NCBI GenBank assembly: GCA_964401915.1
Contig: CAYOAI010000002.1
Location: forward strand, 14,186-78,185
Origin: CAZGZD01 sp964401915
GTDB taxonomy: Bacteria > Patescibacteriota > Microgenomatia > UBA1406 > GWC2-37-13
Direction: 5' to 3'
DNA length: 64,000 nucleotides
Shown: piece after piece, positions 50,526 to 59,082 of the stretch
Layout: each line of letters starts with the position of its first letter
Numbering within the stretch: position 1 is the stretch's first letter
The notes under the pieces: generated by a model
Seen by the model: the letters and a program-made list of their open reading frames with translations, nothing else
Databases searched by the model: none
Told to the model about the DNA's origin: nothing
Made by a program: the position numbers and the translations under genes

Positions 50526-51239
50526 ATGTCCGGACACTCTAAATGGGCCAATATCAAGCGGAAAAAAGAAGCGAATGATAAAGAGCGTGGCAAGATTTTC
50601 TCCAAACTTGCACGTCTTATTACCCTCGCTGTTGCCGAAGGTGGGGGATCACCTGATCCAGCTACTAACGTAAAGCTTCGCTTCGCTGTTGAGCGAGCGA
50701 AAGTCGCCAATATGCCCAAGGATAATATTGAACGTGCAATTGATAAGGCGGTCGGGCCGGGGAGTGTGGCCTTGCAGGAGATATACTATGAAGCTTTTGC
50801 ACAGGGATCCGTGGCACTTATTATTCATGCGACGACTGATAATGTCAATCGAACTATAGCTGAGATTCGCGTCGAACTCGCACGTGGGGGAGCAAAGCTT
50901 GCCAGTCAGGGCTCAGTGCTATATCTTTTTAGAAAATGCGCATCAATCGCGTTTGACGCGGGGAAAAATTCTGAAGAAGACTTGTATAGATTTGCAGATA
51001 GTATAGATTCTTTCGATATAGAAGCAGATGGCCCAATGACTATAATATACTTTCCTTTTGAGAATATTGGTCGTGCTGGTGATCTGCCGGAGCAAATGAC
51101 CGCTGAGGCCCCGGCTGAGATTGATTTTCGCCCCATATCAACAGTTGAGGTTGACGCCGAGCGAGCTCTTCAACTTGAAGGGCTAATCGAAAGGCTTGAG
51201 GACCTTGATGATGTTCAGGGTGTATTTGCGAATTATTAA
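50526..51239 (+). CDS. YebC/PmpR-family protein (TACO1-like)
   Basis: A 237-residue protein of normal length. MSGHSKWANIKRKK is the family's fixed start; FSKLARLI, GGGSPDPATNVKLR and MPKDNIERAI follow, and the C-terminal domain has YEAFAQGSVALIIHATTDNVNRT. YebC proteins bind the ribosome or DNA; recent work on relatives shows help with proline-rich translation. The next gene begins 12 nt later. Confidence 0.95.
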   Translation: MSGHSKWANIKRKKEANDKERGKIFSKLARLITLAVAEGGGSPDPATNVKLRFAVERAKVANMPKDNIERAIDKAVGPGSVALQEIYYEAFAQGSVALIIHATTDNVNRTIAEIRVELARGGAKLASQGSVLYLFRKCASIAFDAGKNSEEDLYRFADSIDSFDIEADGPMTIIYFPFENIGRAGDLPEQMTAEAPAEIDFRPISTVEVDAERALQLEGLIERLEDLDDVQGVFANY

Positions 51240-51251
51240 AAAGCACAAAAT

Positions 51252-52145
51252 ATGAAGAATATCTTGGATAAATTGAGATCAAAATTCAGCGCACGACCTG
51301 TGGCGGATTCAGCGACTCAATCTTTATTTGCCGTATCACTTGTAAAGCGAACTACATTTGCCTCAAAGCTTTTTCTCAAAGTCGACCGTCGAGTACGATT
51401 TGTGGCGAGTGCTTTGATATTGGGTTTTTTGATGTTAATTTCGACTTTCTTTCCTTTTTCGTTTACTTGGATTTTAGTTCCACTTTTAGTCGGTGCGACG
51501 TTTTTATTCACGTATTTTTCAATTCTTGAGGGAATTGATGGGATCGAGTGGGTGATGTTGTTTGTGATGCCGGTGATTTTTACTCTTGCCTTGTACTTTT
51601 TTTATTATCTATTTCCTGTTCGATGGCTCACTCGAATTCCTTTTGTGGTGATATATGTGATCTCAATTTATGCAATTTTGCTGACATCAAATATTTTTAA
51701 TGTCGGTGTCGAGAAGAGCCTGCAGCTTTATCGAGCAGCATTTGCCGTGAACTATTTTTATCAGACTGTCGTGATGTTTCTGCTTTTTAATACGCTCTTT
51801 TCTCTTAAGGCACACTTTTGGGTAAATGGGGTAGGGGTTGGTCTTCTGACTATTCCTCTTGGGATGCAATTCTTGTGGACTATACGTCTCAAACTTGAGA
51901 TTGAGCCTGAAGTAGTTGCTTATGCTTTGTGTCTTGCGCTTATCATGGCTGAGTTTGCAGTGATAGCATCATTCGTACCATTCGAGGCGTCTGTGGTGGC
52001 GCTTGTTCTGACGAGTATTTATTACAGTATAGGTGGGCTATTTTACTCACATATAGATCAGCGCTTCTTTCGAGAGACCGTCCGAGGATACCTCTTTATT
52101 ATGGCTTTTATACTGGCTTTGGCCTTTCTATCATTGAGCTGGTAA
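51252..52145 (+). CDS. Polytopic membrane protein of unknown function
   Basis: A 297-residue protein with an N-terminal basic cytoplasmic part (about 1-45) and seven or eight membrane segments (ALILGFLMLISTFFPFSF, ILVPLLVGATFLFTYFSIL, and so on), few charged residues in the core and a short end LSLSW. No motif for transport or catalysis was seen. It is co-directional with yebC and is the last gene before the 1.36-kb repeat island. Confidence 0.75.
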   Translation: MKNILDKLRSKFSARPVADSATQSLFAVSLVKRTTFASKLFLKVDRRVRFVASALILGFLMLISTFFPFSFTWILVPLLVGATFLFTYFSILEGIDGIEWVMLFVMPVIFTLALYFFYYLFPVRWLTRIPFVVIYVISIYAILLTSNIFNVGVEKSLQLYRAAFAVNYFYQTVVMFLLFNTLFSLKAHFWVNGVGVGLLTIPLGMQFLWTIRLKLEIEPEVVAYALCLALIMAEFAVIASFVPFEASVVALVLTSIYYSIGGLFYSHIDQRFFRETVRGYLFIMAFILALAFLSLSW

Positions 52146-52240
52146 AAAATAAAAACTTCTTTAAATATTTTTTATTAGCTGACCCACAAGAAAGTAGAGG
52201 AGAGGGGAGGATGCGAAAAGTACACGGACGTGAATAAATA

Positions 52241-52283
52241 TCCTATAGTTTATATAGTCCTATAATAATATAAAACTATAGGA
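52241..52283. repeat. Inverted repeat, 11-bp arms
   Basis: TCCTATAGTTT at 52241-52251 and AAACTATAGGA at 52273-52283, 21-nt centre. The element is flanked by the near-direct repeats ACACGGACGTGAATAAAT and ACACGAACGTTATAAAT. Confidence 0.85.
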
Positions 52284-52451
52284 CTTAATCTACACGAACG
52301 TTATAAATATAATTTACTCACTTACACACGAGGTGTTCATTGCATTTCTTGGGGAGATGCATAATATAAAAGTGGGATGCTGCGCCCTTCCAACTCTCTC
52401 TGCTTACTCCCATATGAATTTATATTTGCGGTGTGTGGATAAGTTTATGAG

Positions 52452-52782
52452 TTTAGCCTCAATATTAGCCAGATGGATTGATAGAATAGGCTAATTTATA
52501 GACGTGAGATAGCAAGTAGTTTGCGGGAAATCAGCCTCGGAAATTATATTTTGGACTGATATAACAATCTAAAATTAAGCCCCCTCATGAAGCTCTATAG
52601 ACGTAGACACTTTTGGAAGTAGAAGTGGCAAGATTTAGCCTCAGAATTGACAATATGGATTGTCATAATAGTCTAAATTGCAATAAGCAATTGATTGACA
52701 TATATGCTACAGAGGATTCATCACCAGCCGGTTAATTTAGCCTCAAAAATGATGTTTTGGGTTGATTTAGCGGGCCAAATTT
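52452..52782 (+). repeat. Four diverged ~46-bp repeats beginning TTTAGCCTCA
   Basis: Copies begin at 52452, 52530 (ATCAGCCTCG), 52634 and 52736, with start-to-start distances of 78, 104 and 102 bp. Rough outline: TTTAGCCTC, ~15 nt, TGGATTGAT or similar, then GGCTAA or GTCTAAA and ATTTA. Copy 1 ends AGGCTAA, able to pair with its start; copy 3 has an inner TGACAAT/ATTGTCA pair. Confidence 0.75.
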
Positions 52783-52996
52783 ATCAAGCATCTAAATCTC
52801 TTGAAATGAGAAGAGAGGTGTATATGGAGAGAGGCGCATAATGTGAGAGAAGTGTCCTTACTAATTGAATTAGTTAATAAAATAAAAAAAGAATTCGGCC
52901 CACAAAAGATAGCAGAACTCTCTCCCTGATATACACATGTCGATATTCTGGAGTCCTCATAAATGTGGGTCAATTCCCGCAGGGAGTAGAATACAT

Positions 52997-53030
52997 ATAA
53001 CGTCGTAAATTGTATCTTTTACGACGTTAT
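52997..53030. repeat. Perfect 13-bp stem, 8-nt loop
   Basis: ATAACGTCGTAAA at 52997-53009, loop TTGTATCT, TTTACGACGTTAT at 53018-53030. No T-run follows, so it is not a typical terminator. Confidence 0.95.
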
Positions 53031-53228
53031 GCGAAGCTGGTGGAGGGGAAGTGTGGGTTTTTATTCAATTATTATTCCACTTTTATTCTCTATTTTGTGC
53101 CGCATGTTTGTGGCAATTTTCCCTTATTTTTGTCAATTCCTCTACTTGTCGATTTGCCCCTATTTTTGAGTCCCCTTTTATTAATTTGGCTTATATTGAC
53201 AGTCTATTCCCCCACTTCCCCGCCTTTG

Positions 53229-53245
53229 AGCCTCAAAAAGAGGCT
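53229..53245. repeat. Perfect 6-bp hairpin (AGCCTC / GAGGCT)
   Basis: AGCCTC, loop AAAAA, GAGGCT, preceded by TTTG, so the left arm is a TTTGAGCCTCA version of the island's repeat. Confidence 0.85.
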
Positions 53246-53339
53246 GGAGAAGCCGTATTTTTAGCTTCAGATCGAGCCTGAGGGTATTTGACCAGCATAG
53301 TTAATTAGCTTCGACTCAGCTTGAATCCAGGCTCAAATT

Positions 53340-53356
53340 AGCTTCAGACAGAAGCT
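53340..53356. repeat. Perfect 6-bp hairpin (AGCTTC / GAAGCT)
   Basis: AGCTTC, loop AGACA, GAAGCT. Related TTAGCTTC starts lie at 53261 and 53305 in the same orientation. Confidence 0.85.
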
Positions 53357-53373
53357 GGAGGACCAAAGAGCAC

Positions 53374-53402
53374 TTGACACGGAATGAGAATGAGTCTATA
53401 AA
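53374..53402 (+). promoter_or_regulatory. Near-consensus promoter at the right edge of the repeat island
   Basis: TTGACA (53374-53379), 17-nt spacer, TATAAA (53397-53402). The next start codon is 106 nt further on, an unusually long leader for this genome. Confidence 0.85.
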
Positions 53403-53507
53403 TTCAATTGAGGTTAAATTTAGATCGAGGGGTAGCACTTTACAAACTATAGGCTTTATGATAAAATATGGCAGTGAACTTAGTTAATAAGTTTACACTT
53501 ATGGTCT

Positions 53508-54758
53508 ATGACAGCATTAGCTGAACTTGGTTTGAGCAGACCTCCAGCCCCTGACCTTTCAACTTCGAGGCCAGTAGATTCTGTTTTCCCTTTTTCTTTT
53601 GATAGATTTGGGTTAGGTAGTGCGCGTGTGGTTGGTGAAGAAACAACAAGCTTACATAACGGAAACTCTGTCTTTGCCGTATTTGATCCAACCGCGGGTC
53701 ATGAGGGTGATAAGGGTAGGAAGTACTTTGTTAAGTTTGGGCCAAAGGCTGATCGGGAAATTAGGGGCTACGCTTATGTAGAAGGCAGTCCTTTGGAAGG
53801 TGTGGTAATTAAGCCTCACGCAACTGGAGCTTATACCAGAAAAAGTGGGGAAGGAGGGAGATATTTGGTTTTGGAAGACTGCGCTTATGATCTTGGAGAT
53901 GGAGTGTATGACCTGAGAAGATCTATGGGGGCTCGAATAATTGATCCTGATATAGCCACTGGGGTTATGGATACTTATTTAGATTTAAATATAGCATGGT
54001 GGAAATCAAAAGATGGAGAGTTTGAATTTGGTAGCCCAGACGCAACTTTTCATAGAAGTGAGTGGCCGGAAGTGCATAATGCGGCTTTGGAGAGAGTTGA
54101 TAAGCTCGCGATAGAGATGGGTATTACAGGCGACGATCTTCTGTGGATGCCAATTACATATGCTGGCGAAGCGTTACCTTCAGTTGGAGACATAATGGGA
54201 GAATTAGGCGCTTTTTATTCATTAGATAGTAGGCCTATTGTATTTGGAAATGTTGATTTGAGCCCAAAAAATGTAATAGCTCAGCCTGCGACTGGTGATT
54301 TTCGAGTGATCGATTTGGAAGCGATAGGTAGGATTGATCCCGCTGAGGCTTTGGCTATAGCTTTTAAGCAGCATTCACTGGCAACGTCAAAGATTGAGAA
54401 TATAGGGTTTGATTTTGATGCAATTGGTGAGCAAGATAGTTTGCATATCGCACGACTCGATGTGTCAATCCCTCCAGCTATTGATGCGTGGGGTACTCAA
54501 ATGAATCGGAAGATTCATCAAGCGGCAAGCGCTATTGGATTGGAGCCTTCTCAACTTGCACGGGCAGTGCGTATGTATATGATAGGCGGGCAGATACACG
54601 AGTTTGCCTATGCCGATAAACGAGCAGAAAATGATCCGCTTCATGCTTTTTATCCACTGGTTGTAGCTGGACAGCTAATGAATCAACTCAGCCCAGTCAA
54701 TAGTCTTAGCTCGTATGACGATAATGGAGTGCTGATAGGATCACATTTAAGTTTTTAG
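53508..54758 (+). CDS. APH/protein-kinase-like fold protein
   Basis: A 416-residue soluble protein with features of the aminoglycoside-phosphotransferase-type kinase fold. KYFVKFG (N-lobe lysine) and RYLVLEDCAYDLG (hinge) come first; then FGNVDLSPKNVI (D250, N255) stands in the catalytic-loop position, with Asn-Val-Asp in place of His-Gly-Asp; VIDLEAIGRIDP (D269) is the metal-binding motif. Members phosphorylate small molecules; the substrate is unknown. The 3' end overlaps the convergent IMPase gene by 53 nt. Confidence 0.78.
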   Translation: MTALAELGLSRPPAPDLSTSRPVDSVFPFSFDRFGLGSARVVGEETTSLHNGNSVFAVFDPTAGHEGDKGRKYFVKFGPKADREIRGYAYVEGSPLEGVVIKPHATGAYTRKSGEGGRYLVLEDCAYDLGDGVYDLRRSMGARIIDPDIATGVMDTYLDLNIAWWKSKDGEFEFGSPDATFHRSEWPEVHNAALERVDKLAIEMGITGDDLLWMPITYAGEALPSVGDIMGELGAFYSLDSRPIVFGNVDLSPKNVIAQPATGDFRVIDLEAIGRIDPAEALAIAFKQHSLATSKIENIGFDFDAIGEQDSLHIARLDVSIPPAIDAWGTQMNRKIHQAASAIGLEPSQLARAVRMYMIGGQIHEFAYADKRAENDPLHAFYPLVVAGQLMNQLSPVNSLSSYDDNGVLIGSHLSF

Positions 54759-55527
54759 GGTGGCAGGCAAGCGAGCGGTATGGTTTGTCCGGTTTGGAGA
54801 GATCAAAATCAAAGTCCTGTCCATCCCACTCAAGCATCACACCACCTGCCTCCTCGATAATAAGCTTGGCTGCTGCGATATCCCACACACGGGGACCGTA
54901 TGATATCTTAAACCCAATTACGTTTGTGACAAGCATGATAGCCTCTATCGTGATTGACCCGATGAGTCTGTTTTCACGAAACAATTCTGATAGCTTGCCG
55001 TGGAGTTCGTTGAGGGTCTTGCGGCGGGCCGGATCATTGGTGTTTATAGCTGAAAAAAGCAGCTCAGATGGCGGTCTGTAGACAATCTCAAGTTTTTGTT
55101 TTTTATCGCCTTTTATCTTATAAGCGCCGCGTCCCAGCTCGGCATAATAATATGTACTTTTTGGTGGGTCGTAGAGTATGGCTGCGATTGTTTTTCCCTT
55201 TTGTACCACAGCGATTGAGATCGTAAACATCTCCCATCCGGCTGCAAAGTTGGACGTGCCATCTATCGGGTCAACCACGAAGGTGTACTGAGCTACTCTA
55301 TTCTCCCCTGCTTCTTCACCGACAAATCCAATCTGATTTGCTTTGAGCCCGTGTTTAAGCGATTCCTCTATGAGCGCCTTATAAATTGTGCTTTGTGCTT
55401 CAGTATCGGCAATTGTGACAATGTCATGATGTGAAGTCTTTTGATTAGCCTTTAGCTCAGATTTGAAGTATTTCATGATTACGCTTGATCCAGCAAGTGC
55501 AGCCTGAAGAAGAATATCGTGCATCAT
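54706..55527 (-). CDS. Inositol monophosphatase-family phosphatase
   Basis: A 273-residue protein with the family's metal-binding motifs: GEEAGE (about 69-74), DPIDGTSNF (about 86-94) and WDIAAAKLIIEEAGG (about 215-229). Substrates in the family include inositol phosphates, fructose-1,6-bisphosphate and PAP; the sequence does not decide. TATAAT (55536-55541, minus) is 8 nt before the ATG. It heads toward the repeat island and overlaps the kinase-like gene at its 3' end. Confidence 0.92.
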   Translation of the reverse strand: MMHDILLQAALAGSSVIMKYFKSELKANQKTSHHDIVTIADTEAQSTIYKALIEESLKHGLKANQIGFVGEEAGENRVAQYTFVVDPIDGTSNFAAGWEMFTISIAVVQKGKTIAAILYDPPKSTYYYAELGRGAYKIKGDKKQKLEIVYRPPSELLFSAINTNDPARRKTLNELHGKLSELFRENRLIGSITIEAIMLVTNVIGFKISYGPRVWDIAAAKLIIEEAGGVMLEWDGQDFDFDLSKPDKPYRSLACHPKNLNVILSALHYRHTS

Positions 55528-55556
55528 ATATGTATATTATAGCACCAATTGAGGCT

Positions 55557-56582
55557 CTATACTCCCCGCTTCCAGGCTAAGTAGCGCTCGTATGTAGAGG
55601 TCGCAAGATAGCGCCCGCGTGAGATTACATAGTCCTGAGTCGGTACATAGTCGATCTGAGTGCCACCAAATCCTTGTTTGAAAAGTGTAAGCCCCTGCCA
55701 GTTGCGGGGTGTACGGCCGTCTTTTTGGATTCCCCAGAAGCTGTAGTGGTTGCACCCGCGCCTTTTTGCCTCGCGGATTGCTTCCCACTGAAGTGCATAT
55801 GTTGCTGGAATTTTGGTATGGATGGATGCTCCTTGGTGGTAGAATCCACGAGACGCAGTAAAGATGATAAGAGCACCTGCAAGATACTCTCCCTCGTGCT
55901 TGGCGAACAAGAAGAGTGCATTGCCCGACTTCTTAAATACTTCAAGCTCGCGGGTCACGTATGCTTCGCTGAAGGGTACGAACTGCTCTCGCTTTACTGT
56001 CTCCTTGTATAGCTTCATAAAGTCTGCAACTGCTTCGGTATCAGTCCTCTTGACGATCTCCACATTGTCGCGCTTGGCTTTATTAATCAAGTAGCGAGTT
56101 GTCTTCCTCATGTCCTGAAGCAGCTTCTCCTCAGGCTCGTCCAGAAGAAGCTCCCACATGCGCTCAGAGTGCATGTAGATAGGCGATGTGGTGAATCCGT
56201 ACTCACGGAATATGGCTATATTTTCGTCTGTTGCCCGAAGGGTCGATCCTATACGAATGAATGCACAGCCTTCGCGCTTTGCTATTGTGATGAGATGGTC
56301 GCGAAGCTCAAGAATGATAGATTTTATCCGCTCGGTGTCGTATCTGATATCAAGTGTGGGGCCATGTGGAATATGCAAGAATACTCCCCTCTTGGAGGCG
56401 ATGAGGATCGTGAGCGCGAGTCCGATAAGATTTTCTCCGTCATATATTCCCAGGCGGTATATCTTGTGGCCATCCTTGATATTAAACTCTCCCCACTCCC
56501 AGGATTGCAAAAACGACTCAGAGCCTGAAGCTTTAAAGAAAGTATCCCACGCCTCTTGACTCTCAATCTCGCGAATATCCAT
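55557..56582 (-). CDS. FemAB/FemX-family peptidyltransferase
   Basis: A 341-residue protein with two GNAT-like domains, typical of FemX: SFLQSWEWGEF near residue 23, the RKTTRYLINKAKR stretch near 162, ALIIFTASRGFYHQGAS near 240 and SFWGIQKDG with GFGGTQIDYV near the end. Such enzymes use aminoacyl-tRNA to add the first residue of a peptidoglycan cross-bridge on the lipid-linked precursor. The long helical arm of true FemA is absent, which fits FemX. Confidence 0.93.
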   Translation of the reverse strand: MDIREIESQEAWDTFFKASGSESFLQSWEWGEFNIKDGHKIYRLGIYDGENLIGLALTILIASKRGVFLHIPHGPTLDIRYDTERIKSIILELRDHLITIAKREGCAFIRIGSTLRATDENIAIFREYGFTTSPIYMHSERMWELLLDEPEEKLLQDMRKTTRYLINKAKRDNVEIVKRTDTEAVADFMKLYKETVKREQFVPFSEAYVTRELEVFKKSGNALFLFAKHEGEYLAGALIIFTASRGFYHQGASIHTKIPATYALQWEAIREAKRRGCNHYSFWGIQKDGRTPRNWQGLTLFKQGFGGTQIDYVPTQDYVISRGRYLATSTYERYLAWKRGV

Positions 56583-56678
56583 ACATAGAATTGTAGCACT
56601 CTTGACGAAGTTATTTTTTTCTTTGTTTTTTTAGCCTCCCTTTAGGTAGAGATGAGTAGTTGGGGTTAGGTGGTATAG

Positions 56679-57701
56679 CTATCTTTTATTTATTGGTCCT
56701 TGCTTATCTTTATAGATATGATGATGATCTACAAGTGTTTTCGTTACGCCTACTGCTCCCATTCCTACATACCTCCTTGGTGAAACTCTTACTCTAGAAC
56801 TTTCAGTAGTTAAAAATTTGATTTTTGCTCCTTCAGATAATCTGTATGAAAGGTCAGAATCTTCCCCGGGATATATACTCGTATCGTATCCCCCTATACT
56901 TAGCGCATCATTTCTTCTAAATGCAGTGTTTGCACCGTAACCTGGGCTCCAATTCATTCTCCTAATAATATTATGATTCGAGTAAAAAGTCGTAGCTGTT
57001 CTTCCGTGAGTTCTTGCCCAACTTTGCCCACCAAGGATAATTGGCATATCGTAATACTTAATATCACCGGTAACAAGCCTTGTAGCTGGATCATGATCAA
57101 GAGGAGCCGCCATAGTATCGATCCAGCCCTCAGGAGGAACAATAGCATCTGCGTCAGTCGAGATAACTATGTCACCTGTTGCTGCCTCAAGACCTTTTTG
57201 TCTGGCCAGCCCAATTTGCGATATTTTTCTATCAGGATCATCGTCAGATAATGTATATTTTATTACTCTCGCGCCGCATTGCTCAGCAAATGATGCTGTC
57301 CTGTCATTTGGATCTGAATTGTTATCAACGACTACCACCTCTACACTTTTATAATATCTTTGCGCTGCTACAGACTGTAGCAACTGTAAAATATAACGTT
57401 CTTCATTATGAGCAGGGACAACAATACTAACATGTGGTTTCGCACCATCTTTTCCTCTTAATGCTTTTAGGCCAGGACTTCCAGTTTGATTACCATCTCT
57501 TATTTCACCTATCCACTTACCCATTTCTTCATCAAATGCAGCTGGATCAGTAATTTCCCACAAGTGTAAGTTTCTTCTTCTAATTTGGCCTATATGCGGA
57601 GGTAACTTTTCTGCTGCTTTAGATCTTAATCTCGGCAGTCTCTCTTTTGTAGATTTCTCAGGCCTAACTATTGGCCCATTATCTGACATTGCTTCGTCCA
57701 T
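56679..57701 (-). CDS. Family 2 glycosyltransferase with N-terminal extension
   Basis: A 340-residue protein. About 90 N-terminal charged residues precede a GT-A domain: VSIVVPAHNEERYI (about 91-104), VVVDNNSDPND, ISTDADAIVPPEGW with the DADA metal site (about 182-185), and PGEDSDLSYRL in the acceptor region. No membrane segment is seen. The ATG at 57689 (MSDNGP) is an alternative start. Product and acceptor unknown, presumably an envelope glycan. Confidence 0.87.
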   Translation of the reverse strand: MDEAMSDNGPIVRPEKSTKERLPRLRSKAAEKLPPHIGQIRRRNLHLWEITDPAAFDEEMGKWIGEIRDGNQTGSPGLKALRGKDGAKPHVSIVVPAHNEERYILQLLQSVAAQRYYKSVEVVVVDNNSDPNDRTASFAEQCGARVIKYTLSDDDPDRKISQIGLARQKGLEAATGDIVISTDADAIVPPEGWIDTMAAPLDHDPATRLVTGDIKYYDMPIILGGQSWARTHGRTATTFYSNHNIIRRMNWSPGYGANTAFRRNDALSIGGYDTSIYPGEDSDLSYRLSEGAKIKFLTTESSRVRVSPRRYVGMGAVGVTKTLVDHHHIYKDKQGPINKR

Positions 57702-57800
57702 ACTGTACTAAATATAACACATATACTTTAACCAATTTTCTTTTGAATGTGCTTCCCTACGGTCGGATAATGTTCGAAGTGAGGCTCCAAAGTAATCCCG

Positions 57801-59078
57801 TTATTTACTCTTCCTTTTTGCAGCTTTCTTCTTCAACTTCTTCGAAAGTGGTGAGTAGTTGGTGGTTGTGAGCTCATCGAGCAAGTTTACAATTCTTTTG
57901 GCCTGGCGCAGAGATATGTATGTTGGCAAATTGATGATCTTGTCACATACTGACTCAGCCACAGGACATGATCCCCGCCTATACCCTACGCGACCCAGAT
58001 CCAGTCCATTGGGACCAACTGGCTGATCGTACCAGCGACCAAGAAATATATTTTTTTTGGCAAAAGCCGCAAGTACTTCATCTCGATTATCAATAAGCAC
58101 AGGATATCGAATGAGCGGATTTTTGCCACGTGCAAGTCGCGCCCTTTCCAATTTTTTGGAAATAGCACCATTATAGTAAGCCACTATTGAAGAGCGAGAA
58201 TCCTGTATTTGTTCAAATTTCTTGAACTGATGAATTCCAAGATATGCAAGCGCGTTTGGGTAAACTTTATTGAAGTAGCCGTCGAATCTACCTTCTTTTT
58301 CACGTGTTGTAATCTCGCGTGTGAGAATATCTGTTGCCGAAAGTATAAAGTGGAGTGCCTTGCCAATGAAGATATCATATGTCCACCTTATGATAAGAGC
58401 AAGAAGCTTATATTTGATTGCTCGAATGAGGAAAAAAAACGATGGTTGGGCAAGTCGCTTCTCGATGCTTTTGAGCCTTGTGATAAGATTGTCATCATTT
58501 GTGACGATTGCTCCACCAAATACTGATGAAATCGCCTTTGAGCGGCCAAAAGATAAGAGTTTGATCGTATCTTCAGTCTCTTTTTTGAAATAGCCTGGAG
58601 CAAATCCATGAGCAAGATCCTCAATTACAGTCATATCATTTTTCTTGGCAATTTCCAGAAGTTTGGCTCTGTGGGAAGGCACGATACCAAAGGTGTGCTG
58701 AAGTATGAGTACTCGAGTTCGCTTTGTGATCTTTTTTTGGACGTCATCAACATTTGGGCCAAAAGTATCGGGCTCTATATCTACATAGACTGGCTTGAGG
58801 CCTAAAGCCGTGATTGGAAGTACCACTGCTTCGCAGGTAAATCCAACGACAACTACTTCATCGCCACGCTTGAGAGTAAGCGCCTGAAGCACATGATATA
58901 AAGCTGCTCGACCGGTGAGAAATAGAAATGAGCGGGAGCCTGGAAAGTAGGATTCGATCTTGATTTTTATGCGTGTAAGCGCTGTCCCTCGTCGCCATAT
59001 CCATGGTTGGAATAAGATCCGAAGTGCGGCCAGTCCGTCGTCGAATCTTTCATTGGGAGCAAAGTCTGAGCTGATCAT
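57801..59078 (-). CDS. DegT/DnrJ/EryC1/StrS-family aminotransferase
   Basis: Start set at the ATG at 59078 (MISSDFAPNERF); the frame runs on to 59117 but only through a family-B repeat. The 425-residue PLP enzyme has FLTGRAALYHVLQAL, the aspartate-containing VIEDLAHGF loop and SFGRSKAISSVFGG with the PLP lysine. Family members transaminate NDP-keto-sugars. A basic KKLKKKAAKRK end is unusual. Its place among envelope genes suggests an amino-sugar for a surface glycan. Confidence 0.9.
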   Translation of the reverse strand: MISSDFAPNERFDDGLAALRILFQPWIWRRGTALTRIKIKIESYFPGSRSFLFLTGRAALYHVLQALTLKRGDEVVVVGFTCEAVVLPITALGLKPVYVDIEPDTFGPNVDDVQKKITKRTRVLILQHTFGIVPSHRAKLLEIAKKNDMTVIEDLAHGFAPGYFKKETEDTIKLLSFGRSKAISSVFGGAIVTNDDNLITRLKSIEKRLAQPSFFFLIRAIKYKLLALIIRWTYDIFIGKALHFILSATDILTREITTREKEGRFDGYFNKVYPNALAYLGIHQFKKFEQIQDSRSSIVAYYNGAISKKLERARLARGKNPLIRYPVLIDNRDEVLAAFAKKNIFLGRWYDQPVGPNGLDLGRVGYRRGSCPVAESVCDKIINLPTYISLRQAKRIVNLLDELTTTNYSPLSKKLKKKAAKRKSK

Positions 59079-59082
59079 ATGA

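Larger units (their letters stand above)
52146..53507. other. 1.36-kb island of hairpins and same-orientation repeats
   Basis: No convincing gene is seen: the few open frames are short, start on TTG or lie over hairpins. The stretch is A+T-rich with a pyrimidine-rich part near 53065-53220. It holds four ~46-bp imperfect repeats, four more shorter copies of the same lead motif, several perfect hairpins and a consensus promoter at its right end. I found no match to tmRNA, RNase P RNA or SRP RNA. Confidence 0.75.

Noticed and set aside
52434..52442. Perfect DnaA box (TGTGGATAA), suggesting a replication origin
   Set aside because: Only one box was found, dnaA is not nearby and gene orientation converges on the region, which fits a terminus better than an origin.
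52452..52782. Possible CRISPR array
   Set aside because: Repeats are too diverged, spacing is uneven (78, 104, 102 bp) and no cas gene is in the window.
53010..53281. Two overlapping hydrophobic open frames (84 and 76 codons)
   Set aside because: One starts with TTG inside the perfect palindrome; both read through a pyrimidine-rich tract, which produces Leu/Phe/Pro-rich chance peptides.
52452..53356. Possible integron attC array
   Set aside because: No cassette genes, no integrase and no consistent attC core sites at the repeat ends.
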